Assembly: GCA_026419775.2 (NCBI GenBank)
Contig: JAOPGA020000875.1
Span: 1 to 28,940, forward strand
From: Acrasis kona
Taxonomy: Eukaryota > Heterolobosea > Eutetramitea > Acrasida > Acrasidae
DNA: 28,940 nucleotides
Reading direction: 5' to 3'
The notes below the pieces were generated by a model, which was not told the DNA's origin, searched no databases, and saw only the letters and a program-made list of their open reading frames with translations. Positions 18,046 through 25,944 of the stretch are shown here, piece by piece (positions within the stretch are counted from its first letter, which is position 1; each line of letters starts with the position of its first letter). A program made the position numbers and the translations under genes.

Positions 18046-19020
18046 TTGGGTGATCTTCGTCTTGTCACTTTACTAACAACATTAGATCTCTATCGGAATT
18101 TATTTTTTCTGCCAACTGTCCTTGCAACACTTGTAGGAATAACATACGAAGATTTCTCGGTTCTTTTAAAGATGGTGTACATTACTTTGCGAGATTGCAA
18201 AATCACTCGCCGTCCAGCTGATGCAATCAAAAATTCTGATGGAAGGGCTGGAAGAAGTCGGCTTTTAGACGTCAGAAGTCATTTGCTATCAACTCTACTT
18301 TATCTGAGGCAGTATCCAAGTGATGATTTGATGGCTTTCCTGTTTGGGCTTGCTCGGAACAGCATGTCTAGATATCTTTGGTCTGGCATTCGCGCTCTTT
18401 ATCAAGTATTACAAAAATATATCTTTTTACCACCAAGAGAAGTACGTAATCATGCTTCAGTTAAGTTCTATGGGAGATTGATAGCAGTGATCTGTGATGG
18501 GGCAGAGCAAGAATGTCGAACACCGTCTGACAGAAAGCAAGAGACAGTTGTGTACAGCCCAAAAAAGAAGAAGCATACATTCACTTTGCTTACATATGTT
18601 TCTCCAGATGGCGATCCATATCGCATTTCATCCAGCTACAATGGATCAACCTCGGACTTGAAAATGTTCAAGTTTCAAGAGAACCGCATTGATAGAGAGC
18701 TCGATGCTGATGAGGCAATAGCATTTGATGGTGGATTTATTGGTACTGAAAAATTACATCTCTCGGTCGTCCCATTCCAGACACCAAAAGGAGTTAGGTT
18801 ATATAACAAAGAAAAAGAATTCAACAATAAATTCAAAGCAGTGCGTATTGTAGTAGAGAATGTTATTGGTCAAATTCGAAAGTTCCGCATCTGTAAGATG
18901 GTCTTCAGATCTGACCTTAGTGACATAGATGTTGCCCAAGAGGAGCACAACATGTGTTGGGTTGTGTGCGCAGGTCTTAATAAGCTATTTAAAAGCAGAG
19001 CTCGCAAGGACTACATTTGA
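18046..19020 (+). CDS. DDE_Tnp_4-type transposase (Harbinger/ISL2EU-like), no own ATG at the N-terminus
   Basis: DNA-transposon transposase, cut-and-paste by a DDE RNase-H fold. Seen: a helix-turn-helix of the HTH_Tnp_4 kind (LRQYPSDDLMAFLFGLARNS), first Asp in VICDGAEQ, second Asp in NGSTSDLKMF, and third acidic residue in RIVVENVIGQIRKF, in the usual order and spacing. The catalytic part is uninterrupted. The frame is open from 18025 after TAA at 18022, but the first ATG is at 18172, inside the conserved N-terminal region; 18046 is a TTG. So the start is missing, supplied by splicing, or once belonged to the upstream zinc-finger frame, which is in phase (18046-17020 is a multiple of 3; a TGA and a TAA lie between). 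The C-terminus ends normally, with AATAAA at 19034. It is convergent with a broken relative at 20380-19458. Terminal inverted repeats were not found. Confidence 0.8.
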   Translation: MGDLRLVTLLTTLDLYRNLFFLPTVLATLVGITYEDFSVLLKMVYITLRDCKITRRPADAIKNSDGRAGRSRLLDVRSHLLSTLLYLRQYPSDDLMAFLFGLARNSMSRYLWSGIRALYQVLQKYIFLPPREVRNHASVKFYGRLIAVICDGAEQECRTPSDRKQETVVYSPKKKKHTFTLLTYVSPDGDPYRISSSYNGSTSDLKMFKFQENRIDRELDADEAIAFDGGFIGTEKLHLSVVPFQTPKGVRLYNKEKEFNNKFKAVRIVVENVIGQIRKFRICKMVFRSDLSDIDVAQEEHNMCWVVCAGLNKLFKSRARKDYI

Positions 19021-19033
19021 GCTCTGGAATCAT

Positions 19034-19039
19034 AATAAA
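19034..19039 (+). terminator. Polyadenylation signal after the transposase
   Basis: AATAAA starts 14 bp after the TGA of the transposase frame. Confidence 0.4.
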
Positions 19040-19457
19040 TTTTTCACTGTTTTATTGCCCTGCTGTTTTTATTGTTTATTTTTGATTAGCCTAAAATTCA
19101 TCATTAAATTTCTATAATCCCGCCACAAATCACACTTGTGGACGTGGGCAAGTTGGTCCAATTCGAAACTATCGATTTTCAACAAGAATATATCGATTTG
19201 ATTTTCAAACAACCAATTTTCAATCAAATCGAAAAAGCCAACCAGAAATTTTCGATCCAGGAATCGAAAATTGTGTGATAAAAGCAACGAATTAGACATG
19301 CATTTGGTAAAGTGTGCTTCGCCATATGGTTCAACCCCACGTGGTATACAGGAACGCAGGCCAATTTCCGGAAGCACCTGTATTTTGCTGATGTTAACCC
19401 ATCTTGACAATTACAAACATTAAAGGTTTATTTTGAACAATTTACTTAATATTCTTG
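19040..19457. other. Spacer between the two convergent transposases, with ATCGA-rich hairpins
   Basis: No gene was recognised. TCGAAAA/TTTTCGA-type words are clustered between 19160 and 19275. Two inverted repeats are clear: TCGATTTGATT (19193-19203) with AATCAAATCGA (19222-19232), and ATTTTCGAT (19248-19256) with ATCGAAAAT (19263-19271) around a 6-base loop. They may belong to the end of one of the transposons. Confidence 0.6.
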
Positions 19458-20380
19458 TTAATTCGTAGAATAGGCACAAAGCGATTGTAAGTGACAGGCA
19501 ATTGTCCAAAACTCATAGTGTTTCGCTCTGCATTCTTGGAGGGAACAATTAAATCGAAACTTTGTGGAGCAGACTTGCCAATGTTTGATGTGGGAAAATA
19601 CATTTTCGATGACTGTTCTATACGATGCCCATTTGTTATTCCATTCCTTTGTTTGCTCGTCAGCATTTTTGGCATCTTTTGAAATAACTTAATTTGGAAT
19701 GCCTTTATAACCAGCATCAGCACCAACACTTTCATCAGGGTCAAGCATTTCATGAATTTTGTTTGCTTGGTACACCATTAGATCGTTGAAACTTCCAGGA
19801 TATGAAAGCGATAAGTGCATTACCTTTCCTTTAGGACAGCATGAGGCCTGCTTTGTTAATGTACATTTTTTCTTCTTCCCACTAAATGTGATTTGATCCT
19901 TCCACTTTACTGCTGATGATGTAATTTGCTGTTCAACTCCGTCTGTAATGGCCGCCACTGTTTTCCCTTCAAAATCTATAGATGATTTGTCGCGCTTGGT
20001 TCTGTCTGGAAATTGGATAGGACCAAATAGTTTGAACAATACCCGGCGAGTTGTCTCTAGATATGACATGTTGATTGAGTTGTTTCAAAAACAAATGCAA
20101 CTACATCTTCAACAGTATAATGTCGCATATAAAAAAAGAACATGGCGAGTTGCTCTCTGGCTGTAAACTGTCGGGATTGACCGACATTGGAAACATGAAG
20201 TAATGGGTCACTATATTTTTCCACCAAACCAGTTCTCTCAAGCTCTTCTCCCACTTCCTTCAAAATTATGTCAAAGTTTGTTCTTGTTAACCCGATTATA
20301 TTTAAAAATGCATTGTCGTCTAAAAGTAATTGTCTAACATTATAACATTTTATCGGCACAAAGCTTTGTAAAATCGGCAT
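19458..20380 (-). pseudogene. Broken DDE_Tnp_4-type transposase (second, diverged copy)
   Basis: It reads on the minus strand and aligns with the transposase at 18046-19020 over most of its length. Seen: an N-terminal FLNIIGLTRTNFDIILKEV, which matches the other copy's LATLVGITYEDFSVLLKMV; an HTH region (REQLAMFFFYMRHYTVEDVV); first Asp in AAITDGVEQ; second in YPGSFNDLMVY; third residue Glu in TVIENVFSHIKHW. The frame is broken by one frameshift near 20060 and by one in-frame TAA at 19689-19691, after which the homologous sequence continues to a stop at 19458. It is clearly a different subfamily from the other copy, so the two are not a recent duplication. The first 11 codons (20380-20347) coincide with a 33-bp sequence that is repeated at 20951-20983, so the natural N-terminus may not be this ATG. 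Confidence 0.8.
20347..20379 (+). repeat. 33-bp exact direct repeat, copy 1
   Basis: Identical to 20951-20983. It contains the palindrome ACAAAGCTTTGT between two direct ATCGGCA words. Here it overlaps the first codons of the broken transposase frame. Confidence 0.9.
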
Positions 20381-20757
20381 TTATTAGAACCTCTCTATGT
20401 TGGTGTCTTCTTTTCTTGACTAGGTTCCTTTCATTCCTATAAAACTCTGTTTATATTAGATGTTTATAAGGCTATTCTAACTTGATCTTTCTCTTTCCTC
20501 ACCAATATACAGATATAACTCGAGCGGTAGCTATACTTGAATTTTCTCTTTCCTCACCAATATTCAGCTGTGACTCGATCGGTACCTATTCAAACAATTC
20601 TGCAATCTTCAGGAAGTTTCCAAATTTTAGATCTCCAAATACAGCCATACCCCTACTTGCTCATTACCTCATCTCCAACTTGCCTTCCGCCCACTTTCTA
20701 GAATTATTTTCTTGCTGGCTCTACTCCACAATTGCTTGAATGGGTGGTGGGTGTGAA
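20381..20757. other. Stretch between the broken transposase and the DIRS-like element
   Basis: No gene was recognised. It contains an imperfect 55-bp tandem repeat (20481-20590). A short region at 20397-20427 (GACTAGGTTC core) resembles 25640-25688 on the other side of the DIRS-like element. Confidence 0.5.
20481..20590 (+). repeat. Imperfect 55-bp tandem repeat, two units
   Basis: Units start at 20481 and 20536. The shared core is TCTCTTTCCTCACCAATAT, followed by ACTCGAGCGGTAGCTAT or ACTCGATCGGTACCTAT. Confidence 0.8.
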
Positions 20758-20957
20758 CTTGCATAGTGCTTGTACTTGAAGTAGTGTTTGTTTTTGTTTG
20801 TTTTTCAACGTGATAAATTAAAACTTTTACACTTCAATAAAAGTACCTCAACGTGTTAAAAACATTCAATTTACTAATATTTCAACAATAACTTCAATAT
20901 TCTAACTCCGCTTTGTTCCTTAAAAAACTTTTGTATTTTACAATACTACAATTTTAT
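20758..20957 (-). repeat. Downstream direct terminal repeat of the DIRS-like element
   Basis: 200 bp, matching 25420-25619 at about 99%. It begins CTTGCATAGTGCTTGTAC on the plus strand and is AT-rich. Confidence 0.9.
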
Positions 20958-20983
20958 CGGCACAAAGCTTTGTAAAATCGGCA
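20951..20983 (+). repeat. 33-bp exact direct repeat, copy 2
   Basis: Identical to 20347-20379, 604 bp away. This copy abuts the inner edge of the downstream terminal repeat of the DIRS-like element, so it may be part of the element's split-repeat system. Confidence 0.85.
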
Positions 20984-21120
20984 CCTTCAGCGGTGTTGAG
21001 CTTACCTTGTGATGTCATAGAACATGTTATTGTTGCATCCGCCTCACTATTAAATGGCCATAAGCATCACATTCTCCATGTCCCCAGGAACAGCTTCCAC
21101 GCATTGTAATCTTAAGATCC

Positions 21121-21240
21121 CTGGTGCAGTCCGTCCATTCAATAATTGACCTTAAGCATCACAAGGTAACAAGAAATGCAACAATTTATATTCCCCTCTG
21201 GTGCAGTCCGCCGTCTCAATTATTGACCTTAAGCATCACA
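21121..21240 (+). repeat. Short tandem repeats in the non-coding tail of the DIRS-like element
   Basis: A 43-bp unit starting CTGGTGCAGTCCG and ending TTGACCTTAAGCATCACA occurs at 21121-21163 and 21198-21240. A third, partial match (CCATAAGCATCACA) is near 21057. Confidence 0.85.
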
Positions 21241-21346
21241 GATACCAACAGACTTCAATAGATCCGCAACGAACAATTCTGAATTGAAGGCACAATCTAT
21301 CAGTCTGGCACTATAAACAATGAAATAGAACAATTTTTATTGTGTT

Positions 21347-24184
21347 CTACACCCCTATCTCAATTGTCAGGTTGCTCTCAAACTCTGTCCCCGCATTTAA
21401 ATATCTATCGACTGCGTCAGACGTCCAGTCACCAACAAGCTGGATTGTTGATCGTTGCATTCCCTTGCTCGCGGCATGGCTTGCTGCTCCAATTCTTAAC
21501 GAGTGAGACGAGAATTCCCCAGGCCATTGCATAAGCGATGCCACCAATCTTAGCATACTAGAGATAGACTCTGTATTGATGTCACCAAACAACTTCTCTC
21601 CTACTACTCCCTGTGCACTCCTCTCCTTGATCCAACGCGACAACCAGTATACCGGGCACGTAATGTTAAAGGACGTCTTTATTAACACATCCCTACCATG
21701 CAACCTCGTCTTGGTTCTGGCAAATTTGACCCTGTAGCCACCACCCTTGTTGACAATATCCATTAACTTGAGGTTTGCAATTTCTCCCCCCCTCGCCATA
21801 CATCTAAACCTGACTGCGATTATTGTATTGATACGTGCATACTGGTTTGGCACTAACTCGAACCCATCAGCAATAAACTTCTTGAACAATGCCAATGGAA
21901 ACGGATCCCTATTTCTCTTGGACCCCACCGGACTAATAGCCATTGTAGCGGGTAACAACCTCTTAATCCGTGCAGACTCCAGCGCGTTTAACAAATCAAC
22001 CCACCCCATGACCTTGGACCTACTCTTGAGCGCTGCGTAGGCCAAATTACATACGGCTCCACTATTTGATTTTACAAATAACTCCGTAAAAAACCCCGCC
22101 ACCACGTCTTCATTAATGCTGTACCTATTCTTCTTCATAAAGGTTGCGAACTTTTTCCGATATGTCTTGTATGTTCTGTTATTACTCTCCCGTACGCTGT
22201 GTGACACAATCATATCCTCCAATTCACGTAGGTCCTCCTGTAGAATTTCCTTGTCCGTATGTTGGTTCAACTTAAGTCGAAGTTCCTCCTGTGATAACCT
22301 TTGGTTCTCTACGAACAAGTCCCAATTCCCAATTGTATCCCTTAGTTGTGGACTGGCGACCAAATTTTTACTGCCAAGATCTTCCAGTTCTTCTTCGTTG
22401 GCTCCACATGACTGCTGCTCGGGCCTTGTGCAAAGCATTTGCCTTTCAACTCGATCGGCGCCTCCACTAACAGCTCCTTCATCGTCTTCCACCAATGTTG
22501 CGTTGGCCAATTTGGTACAACCATGACAACCGTTGCATTTGTTGCCTCCTTGACATGGCGCAATATTCTTGGAATCATTGCAAATGCAACGCAGCAGAAA
22601 CTGACCGTGTTTGACCAATCTTGGGTGAAGGCATCCACACCCGCTGTCCCTTCCATTAGGTACCTGCTGTTGAATATTGGGAGTTTCGCGTTCTGCGTCG
22701 ACGCAAACCTGTCTACTTCCATCTCCCCGAACCTCTCCCTGATCAACTCGAAACACTCGTCCGTCATCACCCAACCTGAGTGGTCCGTTGGTGTCTTCGA
22801 ACCTGGCAACATTGACAATGATGTTGGATTTGCCATAACGAGCTGCTTCTCGAAGATAGTTTTCCATATCGCACTGATAATTCTTGCTAAATCTGTCGCA
22901 CATTCTGAATGATTTGTGATCAAATCCCTTGCTCTCATGTTGTCTGATCTCCAAACCACGTGAATCTTTTGTACTTGGTGTTGTTGAAGAGCGAAAAGCA
23001 GAGCTTTTAGTTCCTGTTCGACCGGACTTTCCTCCGTTGTTCTTGTTGGGCCCTCCTCTAAAACAACGCCGTCTATCTTGATGATGACGATGTCTTCTTC
23101 TTCGACGTATGTTGTTGCGACGACCCAGGTTCGTGACGGTTGGTCGAAGCTTCTTCCATTGAATTTTGTTAGATTTTCTTTTATCCATAACAAATCCCTC
23201 ACCAACGGTGTTGTTATCTGCGCCCGAATATCCCATCCAAACTCCTTTGGTTTCCCATTGGCTACTACTCTGTATATCTCCTTGAGGTACTCCTTTGCTG
23301 GAAGAAAGGCTGTTGAATACGACACGATGCATCCTCCAATCTTCGCTAGCTCTCTTATCGTAACCCTGTTGTTGCTCTTTTCCTTGAGTAGCACGTTCTC
23401 TATTTGCTCCAAAATAACTCGAACCTTTTCTTCTGGAATGTATATCTTCATCGTCTCCGTATTGATCACTAGCCCCAGCATCTTGAGTTCCTGCGTCGGC
23501 AGGAAGCAACCTTTCTTTGGATCCCTGATCAAGCCTAATTCCTGGAACATCCTGTCTACCTTCTTGATCGCCTCCTCCGCCGCTTGCTTTGTCTTTTCTA
23601 CGCCAAATAAGTCGTCCAGGTACATGGATAGTGTCATGCCTAATTCTCTTGCCTTGTTCACAAACACCTTCATTATTTTGGTGAATATGTACGGGGCGAC
23701 ACTGTAACCAAATTGCATAACTGTGTACTGCCACACTATTCCCTCGAACACAAATGCAAAATACGGCCAAAACTCTGGTGCAATCTCCACATGAAAGTAG
23801 CCCGCACTGAGGTCTGCGCTGTACATCCAAGCCTTTGTTCCAATCTCTAAAATCATTTCCATAATAGTGCGCATGTTCTCCAGCTTGAACTTGTAAGAGT
23901 CCATAGTAATGTGTGCATTTAATGGTCTTAGATCCGAAACAAGTCTCCATAACTTGGGCCCCTCCTTGGGAACTAAAAAGTAAGCATGTACAAACTTCGG
24001 ATTCGCACATCTCTCCACCACCTTCGCCTCGATGTACTCTTGGTAAAGGAACCTTAGCCACTCTGTTTGGTCCTTCGTCAAAGTCATGGGTCGTCCTGGC
24101 GGAATTTGAACATCCTTTTTTATTGGCAATCTGAGCCCGTTGACGTACTCCATTACCTTGGTGCTTGCGCCAATTGATTCCCAA
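21347..24184 (-). CDS. Tyrosine recombinase of the DIRS-like element (domain at about 22420-21347)
   Basis: The frame is 945 codons long, but its first roughly 590 codons run over the RT-RNase H gene in another phase and look like a shadow (Gly/Arg-rich, no domain). The recognisable protein is the last roughly 355 residues: an N-terminal SAM-like region (NRTYKTYRKKFATFMKK) and a catalytic domain with Arg in RFRCMARGGEI, the H-x-x-R box in HSLRIGAAS, and Tyr in AVDRYLNAG, the standard catalytic set. This enzyme would join a circular DNA copy to the genome. The real start is unclear; overlap of the recombinase and RT frames is known in the DIRS group. Confidence 0.8.
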   Translation of the reverse strand: MGINWRKHQGNGVRQRAQIANKKGCSNSARTTHDFDEGPNRVAKVPLPRVHRGEGGGEMCESEVCTCLLFSSQGGAQVMETCFGSKTIKCTHYYGLLQVQAGEHAHYYGNDFRDWNKGLDVQRRPQCGLLSCGDCTRVLAVFCICVRGNSVAVHSYAIWLQCRPVHIHQNNEGVCEQGKRIRHDTIHVPGRLIWRRKDKASGGGGDQEGRQDVPGIRLDQGSKERLLPADAGTQDAGASDQYGDDEDIHSRRKGSSYFGANRERATQGKEQQQGYDKRASEDWRMHRVVFNSLSSSKGVPQGDIQSSSQWETKGVWMGYSGADNNTVGEGFVMDKRKSNKIQWKKLRPTVTNLGRRNNIRRRRRHRHHQDRRRCFRGGPNKNNGGKSGRTGTKSSAFRSSTTPSTKDSRGLEIRQHESKGFDHKSFRMCDRFSKNYQCDMENYLREAARYGKSNIIVNVARFEDTNGPLRLGDDGRVFRVDQGEVRGDGSRQVCVDAERETPNIQQQVPNGRDSGCGCLHPRLVKHGQFLLRCICNDSKNIAPCQGGNKCNGCHGCTKLANATLVEDDEGAVSGGADRVERQMLCTRPEQQSCGANEEELEDLGSKNLVASPQLRDTIGNWDLFVENQRLSQEELRLKLNQHTDKEILQEDLRELEDMIVSHSVRESNNRTYKTYRKKFATFMKKNRYSINEDVVAGFFTELFVKSNSGAVCNLAYAALKSRSKVMGWVDLLNALESARIKRLLPATMAISPVGSKRNRDPFPLALFKKFIADGFELVPNQYARINTIIAVRFRCMARGGEIANLKLMDIVNKGGGYRVKFARTKTRLHGRDVLIKTSFNITCPVYWLSRWIKERSAQGVVGEKLFGDINTESISSMLRLVASLMQWPGEFSSHSLRIGAASHAASKGMQRSTIQLVGDWTSDAVDRYLNAGTEFESNLTIEIGV

Positions 24185-24393
24185 GCTGCCGCGTGTTTCT
24201 TCAGTGACCCCACCGCCCGCTGTAGTAATGTCTGCGGCTGATAGTCAGATTTTATATGGAGAAACTGACGCCTGGTTGTGTCTCCCTGCTTGTACATCTT
24301 TTTCCTTGGTCCAGCATCTGTCGTCCGTGTGTCCGAGTTTACTACAGTAGGAGCACTGGACTCTAACTCTCTTCGGCTCCTCTTCCTCACCAC
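22342..24393 (-). CDS. Reverse transcriptase-RNase H of the DIRS-like element
   Basis: 683 codons. Seen: RT fingers and palm with LVSDLRPLNAHI and YSADLSAGYFHVEIAP, the active-site box MYLDDLFG (Tyr-x-Asp-Asp), then a thumb region and an RNase H-like part with VWRSDNMRA. The C-terminal part (DHSGWVMTDECFELIRERFG, VDRFASTQNAKLPIFNSR) is the conserved tail typical of DIRS-type RTs. It overlaps the gag-like frame by 149 bp at its start. It copies element RNA to DNA, probably in gag-like particles in the cytoplasm. Confidence 0.88.
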   Translation of the reverse strand: MVRKRSRRELESSAPTVVNSDTRTTDAGPRKKMYKQGDTTRRQFLHIKSDYQPQTLLQRAVGSLKKHAAAWESIGASTKVMEYVNGLRLPIKKDVQIPPGRPMTLTKDQTEWLRFLYQEYIEAKVVERCANPKFVHAYFLVPKEGPKLWRLVSDLRPLNAHITMDSYKFKLENMRTIMEMILEIGTKAWMYSADLSAGYFHVEIAPEFWPYFAFVFEGIVWQYTVMQFGYSVAPYIFTKIMKVFVNKARELGMTLSMYLDDLFGVEKTKQAAEEAIKKVDRMFQELGLIRDPKKGCFLPTQELKMLGLVINTETMKIYIPEEKVRVILEQIENVLLKEKSNNRVTIRELAKIGGCIVSYSTAFLPAKEYLKEIYRVVANGKPKEFGWDIRAQITTPLVRDLLWIKENLTKFNGRSFDQPSRTWVVATTYVEEEDIVIIKIDGVVLEEGPTRTTEESPVEQELKALLFALQQHQVQKIHVVWRSDNMRARDLITNHSECATDLARIISAIWKTIFEKQLVMANPTSLSMLPGSKTPTDHSGWVMTDECFELIRERFGEMEVDRFASTQNAKLPIFNSRYLMEGTAGVDAFTQDWSNTVSFCCVAFAMIPRILRHVKEATNATVVMVVPNWPTQHWWKTMKELLVEAPIELKGKCFAQGPSSSHVEPTKKNWKILAVKIWSPVHN

Positions 24394-25426
24394 GAAAGGG
24401 CCGCTCCCTCCTGTTGTTGTTGTTGTTGTTAATTCCTCCGTTGATCATTGCTGTGTACGAGGCATACTTAGCCCTCTTTCCTTGTATCATTTCTGCGTCT
24501 AATGCTAACTCATCCTCCGCGCAGTTTATTCTTTCCATCAAAGTCTTTCCTGAATTCTTTAACGCATCCAACCTCGCAACATCCTTATTGTAAACTTGTG
24601 ATAAAAAGAATTTTGTCAGTCCATCCTCCACAGTTTTAGCAGTAGCTTCGACGGATTCCTTTAACTTCACATACGCCGGTGAAGACTTGACTGCGGACGG
24701 CAGTGCCTCTAGTAAGAACTCGACTTTCCTTGTGTTGGCTGCAGCCTCCTTCCTTTCTAGTAACTCCTTTCTCTTCTCCTTTGTTGGTAATAGTGCCGCC
24801 GGCATAACCCTATCCTCCTGCCCCAACCTTCTAGCCTCAGTCACCTCAAACTGTAACGACATAATAGTGTCCGCTTGGGTGTTGTTCTGGTTCAAAATTG
24901 TTGTCAAATTCTCCATGTTTTGCTTTTGCATGTTTGATACCAGGTTCCTTAAGCATTCTAACTCAGTAAGGATGGGATTTCTTTGACCTACAACAAACAC
25001 GTCCCTGTCGTCCTTGCCTTGTAGACCTTGCTGAGCTTTGTCAGGCCTTACCCCTGGCTGAGCTCCGTCATGACCAATGTTGGGTTGCAGAATGTCTTGT
25101 GCTTGGTTACGTCTCTCCTCCTGACGCGCATCCTCCAGCTCATTAGGCTGTTGACCTTCTTCGGCGGGGTTTGGTTGTAATCTTTCCTGTTCTTTTTGTA
25201 AAGCTTCGTCTCCTGGAGCTAATTCTTGTCTTGGTTCTGCAGGCATGGGTAGCGGTTCTTGTTGTTTTTGAATCAATTCCCACACTCTAGCGATCAATGT
25301 AGCTTTCCTGCAGTTGTTGCCTGGAGCTTTTCCTACAGAGTCACTGATGGCCTTGCGTAGTTGTGGAACTGAAAGTTCCTCTAGCGCGTCGATGGATGGG
25401 TAGTTCTCGATGTTCATAGCTTGCAT
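24245..25426 (-). CDS. Gag-like protein of the DIRS-like element
   Basis: 393 codons; the ATG lies just at the inner edge of the upstream terminal repeat. Seen: a SAP-like start (SIDALEELSVPQLRKAISDS), a Gln/Glu-rich low-complexity zone (about 60-130), a helical central region, a poly-Asn run encoded by a GTT/AAC repeat, and one CCHC zinc knuckle near the end (CSYCSKLGHTDDRC). It probably binds the element RNA. Capsid fold not recognised from sequence alone. Confidence 0.8.
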   Translation of the reverse strand: MQAMNIENYPSIDALEELSVPQLRKAISDSVGKAPGNNCRKATLIARVWELIQKQQEPLPMPAEPRQELAPGDEALQKEQERLQPNPAEEGQQPNELEDARQEERRNQAQDILQPNIGHDGAQPGVRPDKAQQGLQGKDDRDVFVVGQRNPILTELECLRNLVSNMQKQNMENLTTILNQNNTQADTIMSLQFEVTEARRLGQEDRVMPAALLPTKEKRKELLERKEAAANTRKVEFLLEALPSAVKSSPAYVKLKESVEATAKTVEDGLTKFFLSQVYNKDVARLDALKNSGKTLMERINCAEDELALDAEMIQGKRAKYASYTAMINGGINNNNNNRRERPFRGEEEEPKRVRVQCSYCSKLGHTDDRCWTKEKDVQAGRHNQASVSPYKI

Positions 25427-25619
25427 AGTGCTTGTACTTGAAGTAGTGTTTGTTTTTGTTTGTTTTTCAACGTGATAAATTAAAACTTTTACACTTCAAT
25501 AAAAGTACCTCAACGTGTTAAAAACATTCAATTTACTAATATTTCAACAATAACTTCAATATTCTAACTCCGCTTTGTTCCTTAAAAAACTTTCGTATTT
25601 TACAATACTACAATTCTAT
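25420..25619 (-). repeat. Upstream direct terminal repeat of the DIRS-like element
   Basis: Partner of 20758-20957. It ends at the gag-like start codon, so it would hold the promoter and 5' leader. Confidence 0.9.
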
Positions 25620-25944
25620 AATTGTTAAATATATTTTTAATGTTGGCTCTCTTGGTTGTCCTTTTTGGTTGCCTCTTTGACTAGGTTCTTCCATTGGCCT
25701 TGCTTCATATTACCCATTTTACATAGCATACAATTTATTGAACAGAAATTCAAAATAGCACTATTGTCATTTTCAGTATTCCTTGACGTTACAAACGTTA
25801 TGTAAATAAAATTAGATTGATTCTATTCCGCTTCTAAAAATATTGTTCTCCGCTCGATATTTGATTGTTCAATTTACGGATCGTTTTGCGGTGCGTTTTG
25901 CAAAACGTTTTGCACCTATTGATTTGAAACCAAACTTGTACTCT
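25620..25944. other. Non-coding stretch between the DIRS-like element and the Tc1-like transposase
   Basis: No gene. It contains the CGTTTTGC triple repeat (25882-25913) and a short region similar to 20397-20427. It is AT-rich otherwise. Confidence 0.5.
25882..25913 (+). promoter_or_regulatory. Three CGTTTTGC octamers at exact 12-bp spacing
   Basis: Octamers at 25882, 25894 and 25906. The last two also form the perfect palindrome GCAAAACGTTTTGC. They lie 32 bp before the ATG of the Tc1-like transposase, where a transposase binding site or inner terminal repeat would be expected. No matching copy was seen after 26964. Confidence 0.45.

Larger units (their letters stand above)
20758..25619 (-). 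mobile_element. DIRS-like tyrosine-recombinase retroelement, looks whole and recent
   Basis: On the minus strand, in order: direct repeat, gag-like gene, reverse transcriptase with RNase H, tyrosine recombinase, non-coding region with short tandem repeats, direct repeat. Instead of an integrase it carries a tyrosine recombinase, which defines the DIRS order. The flanking 200-bp repeats are direct (as in the PAT/Ngaro type) rather than inverted as in classical DIRS-1, and are about 99% identical, which suggests a young insertion. All three reading frames are long and open; I see no obvious breaks. The exact outer ends are uncertain, since the expected second split repeat was not found beyond 20758. 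Confidence 0.85.

Noticed and set aside
19442-19753. Separate 103-codon minus-strand gene
   Set aside because: It is the alternative phase over the C-terminal part of the broken transposase, whose real phase carries the conserved IENVFSHIKHW.
22116-23707. Plus-strand frames (97-209 codons) opposite the DIRS-like genes
   Set aside because: Antisense shadows of the RT and recombinase genes; Ser/Leu-rich with no domain.
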